From: Pyricularia pennisetigena
Lineage: Eukaryota > Ascomycota > Sordariomycetes > Magnaporthales > Pyriculariaceae
Assembly (NCBI RefSeq): GCF_004337985.1
Contig: NW_021940924.1
Location: 558,001-622,000, forward strand
DNA: 64,000 nt
Reading direction: 5' to 3'
This document shows, one piece after another, positions 43,091 to 53,086 of the stretch; the stretch's first letter is position 1; each line of letters begins with the position of its first letter. The translations under genes and the position numbers were made by a program. The notes beneath the pieces are model-generated. The model did not search any database. It saw only the letters and a list, made by a program, of their open reading frames with translations, and was not told the origin of the DNA.

Positions 43091-43699
43091 AAGCGGGGTA
43101 AGCATCATGCGCACGAAACTTACAGGGAAGGCGTTCGCTGCTCCAACAACGGTATTGACGGCAAGCTCAGTAGTGGCTGCACAGCAAATTAATGTGTGCG
43201 CAAAGTTGCAGAGTTTATGTAGCGTGCATCCAGGCACGAATGAGGCTAGAGGTGTTCAGGGATTAAGCAACAGGGGGACTCCTTGTCTGAATTGTTTGAC
43301 CAGCAATCAACTGAAGGGGGCTTTATTTACCGGATAACAAAACACTGGCTAATCCCAAGTTCATTGGGATCAGTCTCCTTGGATTTTCAACTCTGACCAT
43401 CTGTTTGGTACACCCTGGAGTGATGTAGGGCTCAAACAACAAAGAAAATTTCGCAGGCCTCCCATCTTATCCTTCTAGGGAAACCTATTAATTCCATACC
43501 TAACTCTGCTGCTCTGTACCATTCTCGTACCTGATCATCGCCTAATCCCAACTTTGCGGCTTCTCAAATTCAGGCAAATCAGGGGAAAGTGGTCTAGCAC
43601 GTAACGGTACGGGCTAGGTATTTTCTGAGCTAGCCGACCTGGCCGTTATCATCAGCCAATAAAACACCTAATCCCCGTAGGCTGACGTTTTCTCAGTTA

Positions 43700-43790
43700 T
43701 GTAGGAGGCCTTCTTGATTTGAAGCAAGGGCGCAATCCAATCTAAAAGCCTAGGGCAACAAACTGCGGGGTTCAGCGTCACATGGGGCGC
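43700..43790 (-). repeat. Dispersed decayed coding patch, copy B
   Basis: Landmarks TGTAGGAGGCC, GGGCGCAATCCAATC and CTGCGGGGTTCAGCGTCAC align with copy A. In minus translation it gives NPAVCCPRLLDWIAPLLQ. The longer minus frame to 43994 (LCLLPPLFCSLERLDLHWET) has a leucine-rich, F-box/LRR-like look, so the patches may derive from such a gene family. Confidence 0.45.
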
Positions 43791-44637
43791 ACGGCGGTCC
43801 GCAATGCAGCGATTCTCAAAGCTAGCTCTAACCGGTAGCGCATCCCGCGCGACAGCATATTCGTTATATTGCTTGCCTTGGCTCAAGGTTTCCCAGTGCA
43901 AGTCTAGCCGTTCGAGACTGCAGAATAGCGGGGGCAGCAGGCAAAGAGTCCTGAGCAGGGAGTCTTGAGCAATCTTGTCATTAATACTGTCCATAGACCT
44001 CGTCTACGCGTATGGATCAAGCTTCAAACGAACAGGTTGTACGTCTCGCTGTACTTTGCGTCTATATATCTCCTGAGTACATTTGCAGTCTGTTTCAAAT
44101 ACAATGTAGCCCTGTTCAGAGGACTCTCTCCCACTGCCGTCATAACACGCTGAAGTTCAGGCAAGCGAAGGGCGCTTTCCGGTAACGTGATACCTGAACC
44201 ATGGGCTGAGGCCTCAACTTTGCCAGGTCCGCATGATTTGTTGACAGGGGGTACCACACCCTTAATTGTATCTAACTTACAATCGATTGGGCTTTGAGGC
44301 ACATGCCATGAGCCGCATTTTATCTCAGCCTAGCCCTGGCTGGTCAATTTGTGGTTATGGCAACGAAGTTTGCAAGGCACAGCTTTTAATCAAGGGTATA
44401 AATAATCTCATCAAAGCACCTGGCACATGGTCGCTGCCCACATTTCCGAATTGTTTCTCTTGAGGATCTACTCACAGTCCAGAAAATACTTTGTTTCAAA
44501 TTGACTACAATTCCGATTCTGGCCGCATGAAATTGATAATACAAGCCCTGTTGTCTTTAAGCTATTGGCACATCCACAGCTTTCAAGTTTCAACTTTCAA
44601 TTTATTTTCCCATTGTGTTACAATCTTCAGCTGGGAG

Positions 44638-46197
44638 ATGTCAACCCTTGCGACCCTGATCAGCGGGACCGCTGCGGCGGGAACTGCAATGGCAGACCTC
44701 GCTCAGAAATTCACACTGAGAATTAATTTCCCCTTTTTATTAGGGCTGCTATCACTATCTGGCGCCATATTACATTTGGTCGAGCACACAAAACGCATCT
44801 TCTATGGTATTTTTCGGGTCGTAATACCTTTTTTTACAGTCTTAGTGTCTGTACCAGCCGAGGATCGCCTATATGTGGACGTCATCAACTACCTCAGCAG
44901 CGAAGACTTAGCCAAAGAGAGAACCGGTGCCGTGGTAGCGCGCACAGAGACTGCCGATCGCTGCATAGTTCCCTTCTGGCACAAGAAAACTACGAGAGAC
45001 GATTCCCATGACTGCCAGATTATATACACTTCCAAGTTTGGGACAAGGTTCTTCTACCACGACGGTAAACCTCTGTTCCTCCGCCTCAGATTTGCGAAGC
45101 ACTCTGGTCCCCAAAACAGCAGGAAGCCAGATGCGAACGAGGAACTGGTAGAGATTCTCTGCCTAGGTTGGTCTCGAGACCCAATCGACAAGTTCCTCCG
45201 CCATTGTCATAAATTTAGACAAGGACAGCGCAAAGGTTCAGTTGCTGTCTACATCCACCGAGGCAGTGATTTCGGCAGCCGGGCATTTTGGGACACAACG
45301 ATCGTAAAGCCTCAAAGGTCACTAAGTACGGTGTACTTGGACGAAGGTATAAAAACGCAGCTCGTCAAGGATATTCGACAATATCTGCGCCCGCAAACCA
45401 GGAATTTTTACAGAGATCGCGGAGTACCCTACCGACGAGGGTATCTCCTACATGGACCTCCTGGTACGGGCAAATCTTCCCTCAGCCTGGCTTTGGCAAG
45501 TGAATTCAATCTCGACGTTTACATGTTGGAGATTCCGAGCCTCCGCAGTGACATAGAGCTGAAGGCGCTGTTCACACTACTGCCACAACGCTGTATCGTT
45601 CTATTGGAGGATGTTGATGCAATTGGCCTTCAGCGTCGACGTGCCCTATCAAATTCAGATTTGGAAGATGAGAGCGATCGCGAAGATGAACTTTCAGATT
45701 CGGTTGAAAAGCGGTCCGGCTGTTCACTTTCTGGGCTGCTAAACTTGCTGGACGGGGTGGCAAGCCCAGAAGGTCGCATTCTTGTCATGACCACCAATGC
45801 CATTGAGAAGCTAGACCCAGCATTGCTTCGAGACGGAAGAGTTGATATGAAAGTTTACCTTGGGAACATGGACAAGGAATCTGCCAGGTTGATGTTCATA
45901 ACCATGTATCAACTCCAATCGGAAACATTCCCCTCTGTCGAAGTTGAGAACAGCACCAAGCAGCAAACGTGTCAATCGTGTCAATCGGCGAACGATAAAT
46001 CCAGACACATCGATCTTAACAACCTAGCGCAAGATTTTGCCAGTAAAATACCAATAAATAGTCTTTCACACGCCAAAGTACAAGGGTACCTTTTATCTCA
46101 CAAAGGAAATCCGCAGGAAGCGGTGGCGAACTTCAACCAATTTCTTATGGCCAACCAACCAACCACCACAGGCAGTGACACCAGCAACCCATCCTAA
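44638..46197 (+). CDS. BCS1-like AAA ATPase (mitochondrial chaperone family)
   Basis: ATG 44638 (MSTLATLISGTAAAGTAM) is preferred over upstream in-frame starts because it directly precedes the expected short N-terminal region and membrane segment (NFPFLLGLLSLSGAILHLV, then FRVVIPFFTVLVSVP). The product is 519 residues. BCS1-type N-terminal blocks follow (DRLYVDVINYLS, GTRFFYHDGKPLFLRLR, KPQRSLSTVYLDEGIK). The AAA core has Walker A GPPGTGKSS (from residue 273), Walker B VLLEDVDAIG (Glu 324, Asp 325), an acidic insert typical of fungal paralogues (DLEDESDREDELSD), sensor 1 VMTTNAIEKLDPALLR and Arg finger region DGRVDMKVYLG. True Bcs1 inserts the Rieske protein into complex III; fungal BCS1-like expansions, to which the long acidic insert points, have unknown targets. 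Single exon, no disruption seen. Confidence 0.88.
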   Translation: MSTLATLISGTAAAGTAMADLAQKFTLRINFPFLLGLLSLSGAILHLVEHTKRIFYGIFRVVIPFFTVLVSVPAEDRLYVDVINYLSSEDLAKERTGAVVARTETADRCIVPFWHKKTTRDDSHDCQIIYTSKFGTRFFYHDGKPLFLRLRFAKHSGPQNSRKPDANEELVEILCLGWSRDPIDKFLRHCHKFRQGQRKGSVAVYIHRGSDFGSRAFWDTTIVKPQRSLSTVYLDEGIKTQLVKDIRQYLRPQTRNFYRDRGVPYRRGYLLHGPPGTGKSSLSLALASEFNLDVYMLEIPSLRSDIELKALFTLLPQRCIVLLEDVDAIGLQRRRALSNSDLEDESDREDELSDSVEKRSGCSLSGLLNLLDGVASPEGRILVMTTNAIEKLDPALLRDGRVDMKVYLGNMDKESARLMFITMYQLQSETFPSVEVENSTKQQTCQSCQSANDKSRHIDLNNLAQDFASKIPINSLSHAKVQGYLLSHKGNPQEAVANFNQFLMANQPTTTGSDTSNPS

Positions 46198-47754
46198 ACA
46201 GAAAACAAGAACATCCTTGGCTGGCTGTTTCGCAGAAACAAGGCTTAGCATCTCTCGGCGATCCTTGTTTGTCATGGTTCATTATATGTACTCGGGGAAG
46301 CTCCCACAGTCTGGAAACCGACAAGAGCGTGATGAGGATTTGATACCAGCTGATTATTTGGGAATAGACAGGCTTACGTGCCATTCGGCGACGAGTTAAT
46401 GGCGCCAAGTTAGTTAATGGAGATTTTTATTCTGAACCCTCCCGATCAATCACAGCGATAATCAACCCAAGTCGGGTTGATTATCCCATAACAGCAAGGT
46501 GTTTGTGGCATACCATTGTGGGGCGGGCACACGGTTGAACCGCGATCGAACCAATTGAGGATCCGGGAGGTTAACTTAATCGGTTTGACTCAGACTACAG
46601 TAGGACAGTATTTAAGGGGAAGTGTCTCAAAACGAGATTTCAACTTTTTTATTGTTAGGTTAACGTCGGGGGATAATAATACGGATCAAAATTAACCAAA
46701 CCAACCAATTAAAATACGTATCATGCTTCCAAAAGGTCGATTAAAGCAAGCGCGCTAACATGGGCCAGGACCCTGGCCACTTTCGCAGTGGGCCGGTACG
46801 GTACTTTTTGATTCCCCACTTGGAAAGCACCGATACATTCCGTTTGATATTAGAATAGCGTCCATACGCGTACTTATTTTGCCCTTTGACTAAAGTGGCG
46901 GAAGCATTAAAGTTCCATAAGCCACGCTGACAAGATGATGAATCTTGAGAAGGGTAAGGTAGGCTAGTTGTTGAACCGGGGTAAGGTTGCTGACGGAGAA
47001 GATTTGCTGTGTAGATCGTCTTCATCAAGAGAGCAACCCAACCCCTGAGCGAGTGCAACCTTTCTGGCGAGGTGGAAAATTCTATCAATGGGCCCCAGTT
47101 CAAACAAGGCCGCCAATCCTTGATCGACCAACAGGAAGCGGTTCCTGTGTGATGGTTGCATTGCAAATTTGGCAGGCTACGATCGTCACATCAGTTCATC
47201 TAACCACCCTTGAAGAATGCTTCGGACTTGAGCGGAAGCTGATAGTGGGGCAGCTAATGTAGGGCTAAAGGCTGGATTGTTGGTAAGGCTGAGATAAGAA
47301 CTGGAAGGCTGGTCACCTAAAGTGGACTTTCCTGCTGCAAAAATTGAAACCTGTTAATGCATACGCAAATGCCCGTATTTATGCATCCGACACAGACAGA
47401 GGTTCTCAAGGCGGTGACCAGCATGAAGACCCGCTCTGGCCCCGTGGAACGGTGCGCCCCATACAACGTTGCGGCATCGGCGGGGCGTTCTCTGCAGCGT
47501 TTGCTAAATAATAAAGTCCACTCAGAGGATTTGCGGCATCATTTTTCGGAGTCGCAGAAACATTCAAGGCGTGGTGTCGGAGTGTTGCAGTGGCTCTTGC
47601 CCTAGTATCCAATTCACCAGGGCTCAAACTTGTCGCCGGGCTATATGAGACAAATCCGGGGGAGGAATTTGGGACTGTAGGTGTAGATGGCTGATATTGG
47701 CCGACTGAACTAAAAGGTTCAAGTAGAGTTCCCTAGCAAGTTGTTAACATAAAG
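46198..47754. other. Intergenic stretch
   Basis: No supported gene. Two overlapping minus frames near 46741-47166 have no recognisable domain. A hairpin lies at 46458-46484. Confidence 0.35.
46458..46484. repeat. Hairpin, 11-bp perfect arms with 5-nt loop
   Basis: ATAATCAACCC and GGGTTGATTAT flank AAGTC, 260 bp beyond the BCS1-like stop codon. It has no T-run and fungal RNA polymerase II does not use such terminators, so it is listed only as a structural repeat. Confidence 0.6.
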
Positions 47755-48324
47755 TTATCCAGCTGCAATCGGGGCAAGACTTACTCTTCGCGATGCCCTC
47801 AACCGGTGAAAGTCTGCCCTGTCTTGCACAGTCTGTGATGGCTGATTGAAGCTTATTGTGTTGCCATGAGCGTGGTAAACAGCCGTGGTATTTGTCGAAA
47901 TTGTATGGTTAAATGTGCCCCTATCGTCGGCAGCTGCCGGGCTGAAAGGACGACGGCAACATGGGTGGTTTACGGATAGGTGTTCCTCTTCAGAAGCCAG
48001 GTTGATATGGCATTTTGGCCCTGCCACAGCTTTTTCTAGAAAGTCAAGCCAAATGTTTACCTGCAGGATCTCGCCGGTTGGGATACCATTGATGGTTATT
48101 TGCACAGGACTGCCTTGAAGTTCTGGCACTTGATGTCTGATAGCGGCCTCCTCATGGGGGTTTCCTCTAGAGACTGCAGGTTCTGCTGATGTTGCGGGGT
48201 GAGGAGCAGGTCTGAAGTACTGTAAGCTAGCTGCGGTTTGTGAATGGCCAGAGCTCGCAGGCTCGATTCCTTCGGCCGTATCCAAATGCAAAATGAGGCA
48301 ATAGTCTGAAGCTAGAACAGCCAT
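47755..48324 (-). CDS. Unrecognised family, member 1 (shorter)
   Basis: ATG 48322-48324 starts MAVLASDYCLILHLDTAEGI; the frame gives 189 residues. It is homologous to the 54350-55327 product. GSPVQITINGIPTGE pairs with GPSVQITIQIVPTML. WLDFLEKAVAG pairs with SVEFLDKAVAL. AVYHAHGNTISFNQPSQTV pairs with AACHVDGNIMNLNQTSHTL. RADFHRLRASRRVSLAP pairs with RADFLKPNGLLEVSFSQ. The two starts also align, supporting the ATG choice. This copy ends right after the shared region and lacks the basic C-terminal tail of member 2, so it may be truncated. No known domain, signal peptide or membrane span is visible. Function unknown. Confidence 0.55.
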   Translation of the reverse strand: MAVLASDYCLILHLDTAEGIEPASSGHSQTAASLQYFRPAPHPATSAEPAVSRGNPHEEAAIRHQVPELQGSPVQITINGIPTGEILQVNIWLDFLEKAVAGPKCHINLASEEEHLSVNHPCCRRPFSPAAADDRGTFNHTISTNTTAVYHAHGNTISFNQPSQTVQDRADFHRLRASRRVSLAPIAAG

Positions 48325-49917
48325 CGTGGGGGATGACACAGCTAGTTCTCTTTAGCAGTCGTGTAAACTCTGACGCACACCCAGTCACGGATGTTGTGTA
48401 TTTTGGTGTATTTAAGGAGGCTTGGCAAGGATGTAGACATAACATAAGGGTCGAAGATAATGAAGAAAGTGGAAATTATAAGTCGGCCGGTTGTGCTGAT
48501 GGCCGTGAAAAAGAGGCAAGGAGCTGGAAACTCTCGAGAAGCCTGTGGGGAAAACTGCACACCACGCCCAATTGATAATTCAATTGCACACAACCCAGGT
48601 CACCGGTATTGAACGCATATACGACTGAACCTGACGATGCCCATGGGACTTCGCAAGACTGCAACTGGCGCTATCCGTACGGCGGCAAAAGGATTCAGGC
48701 CGGACGATTGGAGGTGATGCACCTATATATATAAAGGCCTCATGGTTAAATAAAGGGCAACCCTTTCGCTCAGGTGGGAGGCCAACCATTCGCGGGTAGA
48801 GATGGCAAAGTAGATTAGGTAGCATTGGCAGTGAGCAGGACGCTTTCCGATTCGCGAGCTTGCCATTCATGAACCACAATTACTAAACTAATACGTAGAA
48901 TAGCGCGACTGGCAAAAGCTGCTGTTTTATCTTAGTTGTATGCCTTGTCAACAAGTAGCGAGGCATTCCAGATATGAGCAATCTAGTGTAGACCATTGCC
49001 TGTGTCATGGATGACAGCGTCGATCGAGCTGCAGGCCGACAACTCGGTGACGGACCTCGAAGTGCAGGGATGGCGACTCTGGCCCGCGCCCGCGCAGGGA
49101 CAGGGATAGGGCTGCAGATGTAAACCAGAAATGATTCAATCCAAACTATGTGCCAAATCTAATCCCGTCATTGCTTACCTGTCTCCATGCAACCACTCTC
49201 TCAATGTCACTCACGAAAAAGGCACAGCCAGCCTAGAATACGCCAGAAACATCGTCACCTCCTTTTCTTCTGAGGAATCCACTGCCTCATACAAAGAGTT
49301 AAAATCCTGTCTCACCGCACCGCAATCGTAACAGTGGCAACAGTGCTACCCTCCTAGCCTCAACAGCCTGAGAACTGATTCAATCGTCTCCAACGTCTCA
49401 TATACCACAGGCTCATTCCAGAATACTCGGCTTACTGTTGTCCCACATCAGAAACTGCTCTCGCGGTGGAAGGGTCTTAAACTTACCTCTGCACACCGCA
49501 AACCTTGTTATAGAGCTAACTACTGTCGTCCCACAAAACATCAAAGTTGAACTTCTTCATCGATTCCATGAACTGTACTTCACTGTACATAGCCTCAAAG
49601 CCGGGTTCCACGGCCATACGAACGTAGCGGTTGACCTTTTGTACACAAAACTTCGCAGCTTGCCATGCCTCTCCTCCTAGGAAACAGTCTCCGCGTTCCA
49701 CAACGTCTCCAAAGTTACAAGTCGCATGAAGAAGCTGACCAAGCGACACACGCCAATACTCTCTACTACCACATTCGGTGCTTACAGAAGCAGGAATCGC
49801 ACGAATGTTATCCATCCTGTCCTCTCCAAGGAAGTAAACGAGCGTCAGCGCAGTAACACGGACCCTACCCAGATTAGTCTTATCGGTAACAAAGAGTTAG
49901 CGTAGCGTAGCGTAGCG
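48325..49917. other. Intergenic stretch
   Basis: No gene recognised. The minus frame at 49516-49815 (QLLHATCNFGDVVERGDCFL) is the most protein-like but matches nothing I know. It ends at a TAGCG microsatellite. Confidence 0.35.
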
Positions 49918-49920
49918 TAG
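49898..49920. repeat. TAGCG pentamer microsatellite
   Basis: Four full TAGCG units followed by TAG, directly before the first copy of a degenerate direct repeat. Confidence 0.9.
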
Positions 49921-50095
49921 TGCAACTGGGGTGAACACTGTTCAATATGTTCTCAGGAAGTGATAGTAGCCAGGAACAATCTCCGGCCCTTCAAAGGGTG
50001 GGATTCTATCCCTCTTATCCAAGTAAAGGAGGGGCCACAGGGGCCGCATGTGGGGCTATCCTCGCTTCTCTTGGTTGCCCCCTACCAGGTGACCA
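49918..50095 (+). repeat. Degenerate direct repeat, left copy
   Basis: Shares with the copy 508 bp downstream the ordered landmarks TGTTCTCAGGAA, CAGGAACAATC, GGGATTCTATCCCTCTTATCC and AGGAGGGGCC. The match is diverged but collinear over roughly 150 bp. Confidence 0.6.
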
Positions 50096-50426
50096 GCAAC
50101 TTACCTCCCGTGTCGCTGTCTAATTGGGCACTACGTGCTTAGGTGGCGGATGGCTGCCTTGTAAACCAGGCTGCTAAATCAGCTCTTCGCTCGTCTTCAG
50201 TGAGGCTACCAGTAATGTTACTCTGTCAGGAGGGTATTCCCATCCTCGTTGTCCCAACTTCATTGGACTCCCGTCTACAGTTCAATTATTTACAGATTGA
50301 TGTGACTTCATCAGCAGGCTCTCGCCTGCCTTCCGGGGTCGTACTCCGTACGAATAGGTACATAATCGGGAGGGAAATGGCACATTGTCCACAAATACTT
50401 ACAGAGGTAGTGGAGTGAATGGACGC

Positions 50427-50600
50427 AGTCCAAAGTGGAACGAACTCTCCCAGTGTGTTCTTAGGAAAGGGTTGTGTGCAGGAACTATCCTGCCAGCTTC
50501 GAAGCGGGGGATTCCCATCCCTCTTATCCTAAATAGGGGGGCCTCAAGTGGAGCCTGTCCTTGTGAACTTGGTTGGCTCTTACCTGGATTCGACCATCTT
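50427..50600 (+). repeat. Degenerate direct repeat, right copy
   Basis: Landmarks TGTTCTTAGGAA, CAGGAACTATC, GGGATTCCCATCCCTCTTATCC and AGGGGGGCC match the left copy. Its right end runs into the transposase relic at 50573, so the repeat may be part of that old element or of a solo LTR-like sequence. Confidence 0.6.
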
Positions 50601-51095
50601 CAATCCGCAAAGATAAAGAGATAGAGAGGGTACTATTGACCCCGGTATTGGACAATCTGCGGTTGTTTGAGAGACCGGTGCGGTCGAAGCAGCTTGGCGA
50701 TCTCGCTACAACCTATAGGCGCAAATACGTATACGATTCTACTGCCCGGCTATTTTGTAACAAACTTAAAGAGGGTTGGGATGCTAGAGATGCCGAATTG
50801 GCTCAAAAGCAGCACGAAATCGATATATTGAAAGTCCAATCGGAGGCAGCGCGGCCGTCGAAAAGAAGGAAAGTGCAAATGGACCCCAATACCCTTGTTT
50901 GTGGATATCCGAGATGTTAGGCGCACGCAGGAGCAAGGTGCAGGAAATTCAAATACCCCAGAAGAATCTCTAGCTTCTGATAGTGATTCTGATGCTACGG
51001 GTATTCTGGATGTAATCAAGTTAGGGAGTGAAGTAGGAGAGTTGAAATTACCTTCATTCTTGTGGGGTGTTCGGGCACCAGGGGTTTTGACTTGA
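50573..51095 (+). pseudogene. DDE_1/pogo transposase C-terminal relic
   Basis: The frame contains STARLFCNKLKEGWDARDAE, then a coiled-coil stretch and ARPSKRRKVQMDPNTL. After a frame change near 50895 it continues FVDIRDVRRTQEQ and an acidic Ser/Asp tail (SDSDSDATG). The intact element just downstream has the equivalents TSRLLFAKVQKSFEAKD, RPAKRRRVVPDPNELL and an acidic tail. The catalytic domain is missing. It is a different, older element than the 51227-53086 transposon. Confidence 0.68.
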
Positions 51096-51226
51096 GACGC
51101 GTTTTAATCCGGGGTTAGTGGACCCCTTTGTCTGACTCCTGACTCGGCGTGGCGGTGGAGCGAGTCGTGATTCTAAGAGTAGGTCTGGGGGCCTGATACT
51201 CACAAGCACAACCTTTTTAACTGATA

Positions 51227-51276
51227 ACGTTGGGTACCCCCTAACCGCACCCCCCTAACAACCGCACCCCAAAAAT
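51227..51276 (+). repeat. Left terminal inverted repeat of the pogo element
   Basis: Complementary to 53036-53086 with one substitution and one indel; flanked by TA. Confidence 0.92.
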
Positions 51277-51380
51277 AACAACACTTTTATTTTTACTCTC
51301 GAACTTCTATTATAGATATCTCTATGAATTTTCTGCTTTTTGCATCACTTTTTTCTAACTTATCTTCTTTACTTTTCAAA

Positions 51381-52990
51381 ATGAAAGAATATACCGAAAG
51401 TCAGCTTATTTCCGCTATTAACGACGTTAAAAATGGCGAATCAATTACAAAATCCTCCCGAAAATGGGGTATACCTATGAGCACCCTTCGTGGTCGTCTT
51501 AACGGCGCCAAATCTAAAAAACAAACAAAACAACTATTCCAAAAGCTTTCACCGGAACAGGAAAATCATTTAGCGGATTGGGTGCTTGCCCAGGCCGATT
51601 TAGGCCTTCCACCAACGCAATAAAAATTACGCTTTTTTGCGGAACGGATTTTTCAGGCCGCCGGAGAAACACAGGGCCTTGGAAAACGTTGGATAACCCG
51701 TTTTTTGGCTCGTTATCCAATCCTTAAGACCCAAAGGCCCCGTCGAATAGAAAACGCCCGGGTTAATGGCGCTACAACGGAGGTAATTAAATCTTGGTGG
51801 TGTTATATTACGAACCCGGTTATCAACGCTATCAAACCGGAAAACCGTTGGAATATGGACGAAACCGGTATAATGGAAGGCAAAGGATCTAATGGCCTGG
51901 TGTTAGGGCTTAACGGAATCCGGCTATTACAGCGAAAAGAGCCCGGAACGCGGGGTTGGACGAGCATAATCGAATGTATATCGGCTACGGGGGTTACTAT
52001 ACCTCCCCTCGTTATATTCAAAGGAAAAAGCGTACAGCAACAATGGTTTCCAACAGATTTGGATCTTTTCGATAACTGGCAATTTCATGCAACCGAAAAC
52101 GGCTGGACAAATAACGAAACAGCTATCGAATGGTTAAAGAAGGTGTTTATTCCGCATACCCAACCTGCTACCCCTGAAAAGCGGTTATTGGTTTTCGACG
52201 GCCATGGATCACACGTTACGGACAATTTTATGCTTCTTTGCCTCCAAAATAACATTCAACTCTTATATTTACCCCCTCATTCGTCGCACGTTCTTCAACC
52301 ATTGGATTTATCGGTTTTTGGGCCGTTAAAAGAGGCTTATCGACGTCAACTCGGATTTATTAGCCAATTTTGCTGTTCGACGGTTATTGGAAAACGAAAT
52401 TTCCTACTTTGCTATCGAAAAGCCAGATCCAAAGCATTTTCAGCAAAAGTCATCCAATCCGGGTGGCGCACGACAGGGTTATGGCCGGTGAACTTGGCTA
52501 AACCACTTTTAAGCCCTTTTTTGTTGGAAAATAGCAATATCAACATCAAAAAAGTAAAAATAACGGTTTACAAAGGGATAAAACACCGGAAAGCCCAACT
52601 CAAAAAATTAACGACCCGTCTTTACTTGTTTGGAAAACCCCTAAAACGACCCGAGATATCCGACTTCAGCTGCAACAATTTTCCCGGTCTAGCAGAAACA
52701 ACGCCACTTCACGGCTTTTGTTTGCAAAAGTCCAAAAAAGCTTCGAAGCCAAAGATACCCTTTTGGCTAGCGCCCAGCAAAAAATCAGTTTATTGGAAGC
52801 ACAACTAGAGGCAATACGGCCGGCTAAAAGGAGGAGGGTGGTTCCGGATCCAAACGAGCTTTTGGTTAGCAAAAAGAACATTATTGGATTGCAAGAAAAT
52901 GATATAGAGATTTTGGAAGTTCCTAATGATGGAGAGGAGGTTAGTGAACCGGGAGAGCTTGAAGATAACTGTATTTTTGTGCGTTCATAG
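51381..52990 (+). pseudogene. pogo-type transposase with one TAA and one frameshift
   Basis: ATG 51381 starts MKEYTESQLISAINDVKNGE, a psq-type helix-turn-helix (KWGIPMSTLRGRLNG), then the CENP-B-like domain (LSPEQENHLADWVLAQADLG). TAA at 51621-51623 follows LPPTQ. The same frame then resumes KLRFFAERIFQAAGE, GKRWITRFLARYP and the DDE core: RWNMDETGIMEG (first Asp), LLVFDGHGSHVTDNF (second Asp) and SHVLQPLDLSVFGPLKEAYR (third Asp). Near the A6 run 52602-52607 the coding signal shifts frame by a net one-base loss, and VWKTPKTTRDIRLQLQQ, RPAKRRRVVPDPNELL and an acidic tail run to 52990. Reading the main frame instead gives an aberrant end at 52808. All catalytic Asp residues are present, so the defects look recent. 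Confidence 0.88.
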
Positions 52991-53035
52991 TTTTATTTTT
53001 AAATCGATTTCCGAAACGCGGAATTTTGTTGTTAG

Positions 53036-53086
53036 ATTTTTGGGGGTGCGGTTGTTAGGGGGGTGCGGTTAAGGGGTACCCAACGT
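53036..53086 (-). repeat. Right terminal inverted repeat of the pogo element
   Basis: Reverse complement of the left TIR apart from one substitution and one extra C; followed by TA. Confidence 0.92.

Larger units (their letters stand above)
42564..44637. other. Long intergenic stretch with two decayed patches
   Basis: No intact gene over 2 kb. Patches at 42998-43090 and 43700-43790 are related to each other and to 14660-14755. A TATA-like GTATAAATAATC near 44397 lies about 240 bp before the BCS1-like start. Confidence 0.4.
51227..53086 (+). mobile_element. pogo/Fot-type DNA transposon, about 1.86 kb, nearly complete
   Basis: Terminal inverted repeats of 50 and 51 bp (51227-51276 and 53036-53086) start ACGTTGGGTACCCC and differ by one substitution and one indel. 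Each contains two copies of AACCGCACCCC. The dinucleotide TA precedes the left end (51225-51226) and follows the right end (53087-53088), the target duplication expected for Tc1/mariner superfamily elements. The single internal gene encodes a pogo-type transposase. High TIR identity suggests recent insertion, but the transposase has two defects, so mobility would need a helper. Confidence 0.92.

Noticed and set aside
46458..46484. Hairpin as a transcription terminator of the BCS1-like gene
   Set aside because: It lies 260 bp past the stop without a T-tract, and fungal RNA polymerase II termination does not rely on such hairpins.
49918..50600. LTR retrotransposon bounded by the two direct repeats
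   Set aside because: Only about 330 bp lie between the copies, with no gag, protease, primer-binding site or polypurine tract.
50455..50600. tRNA-derived SINE, because of TTCGA-like sequences
   Set aside because: No properly spaced A and B boxes and no cloverleaf could be drawn.
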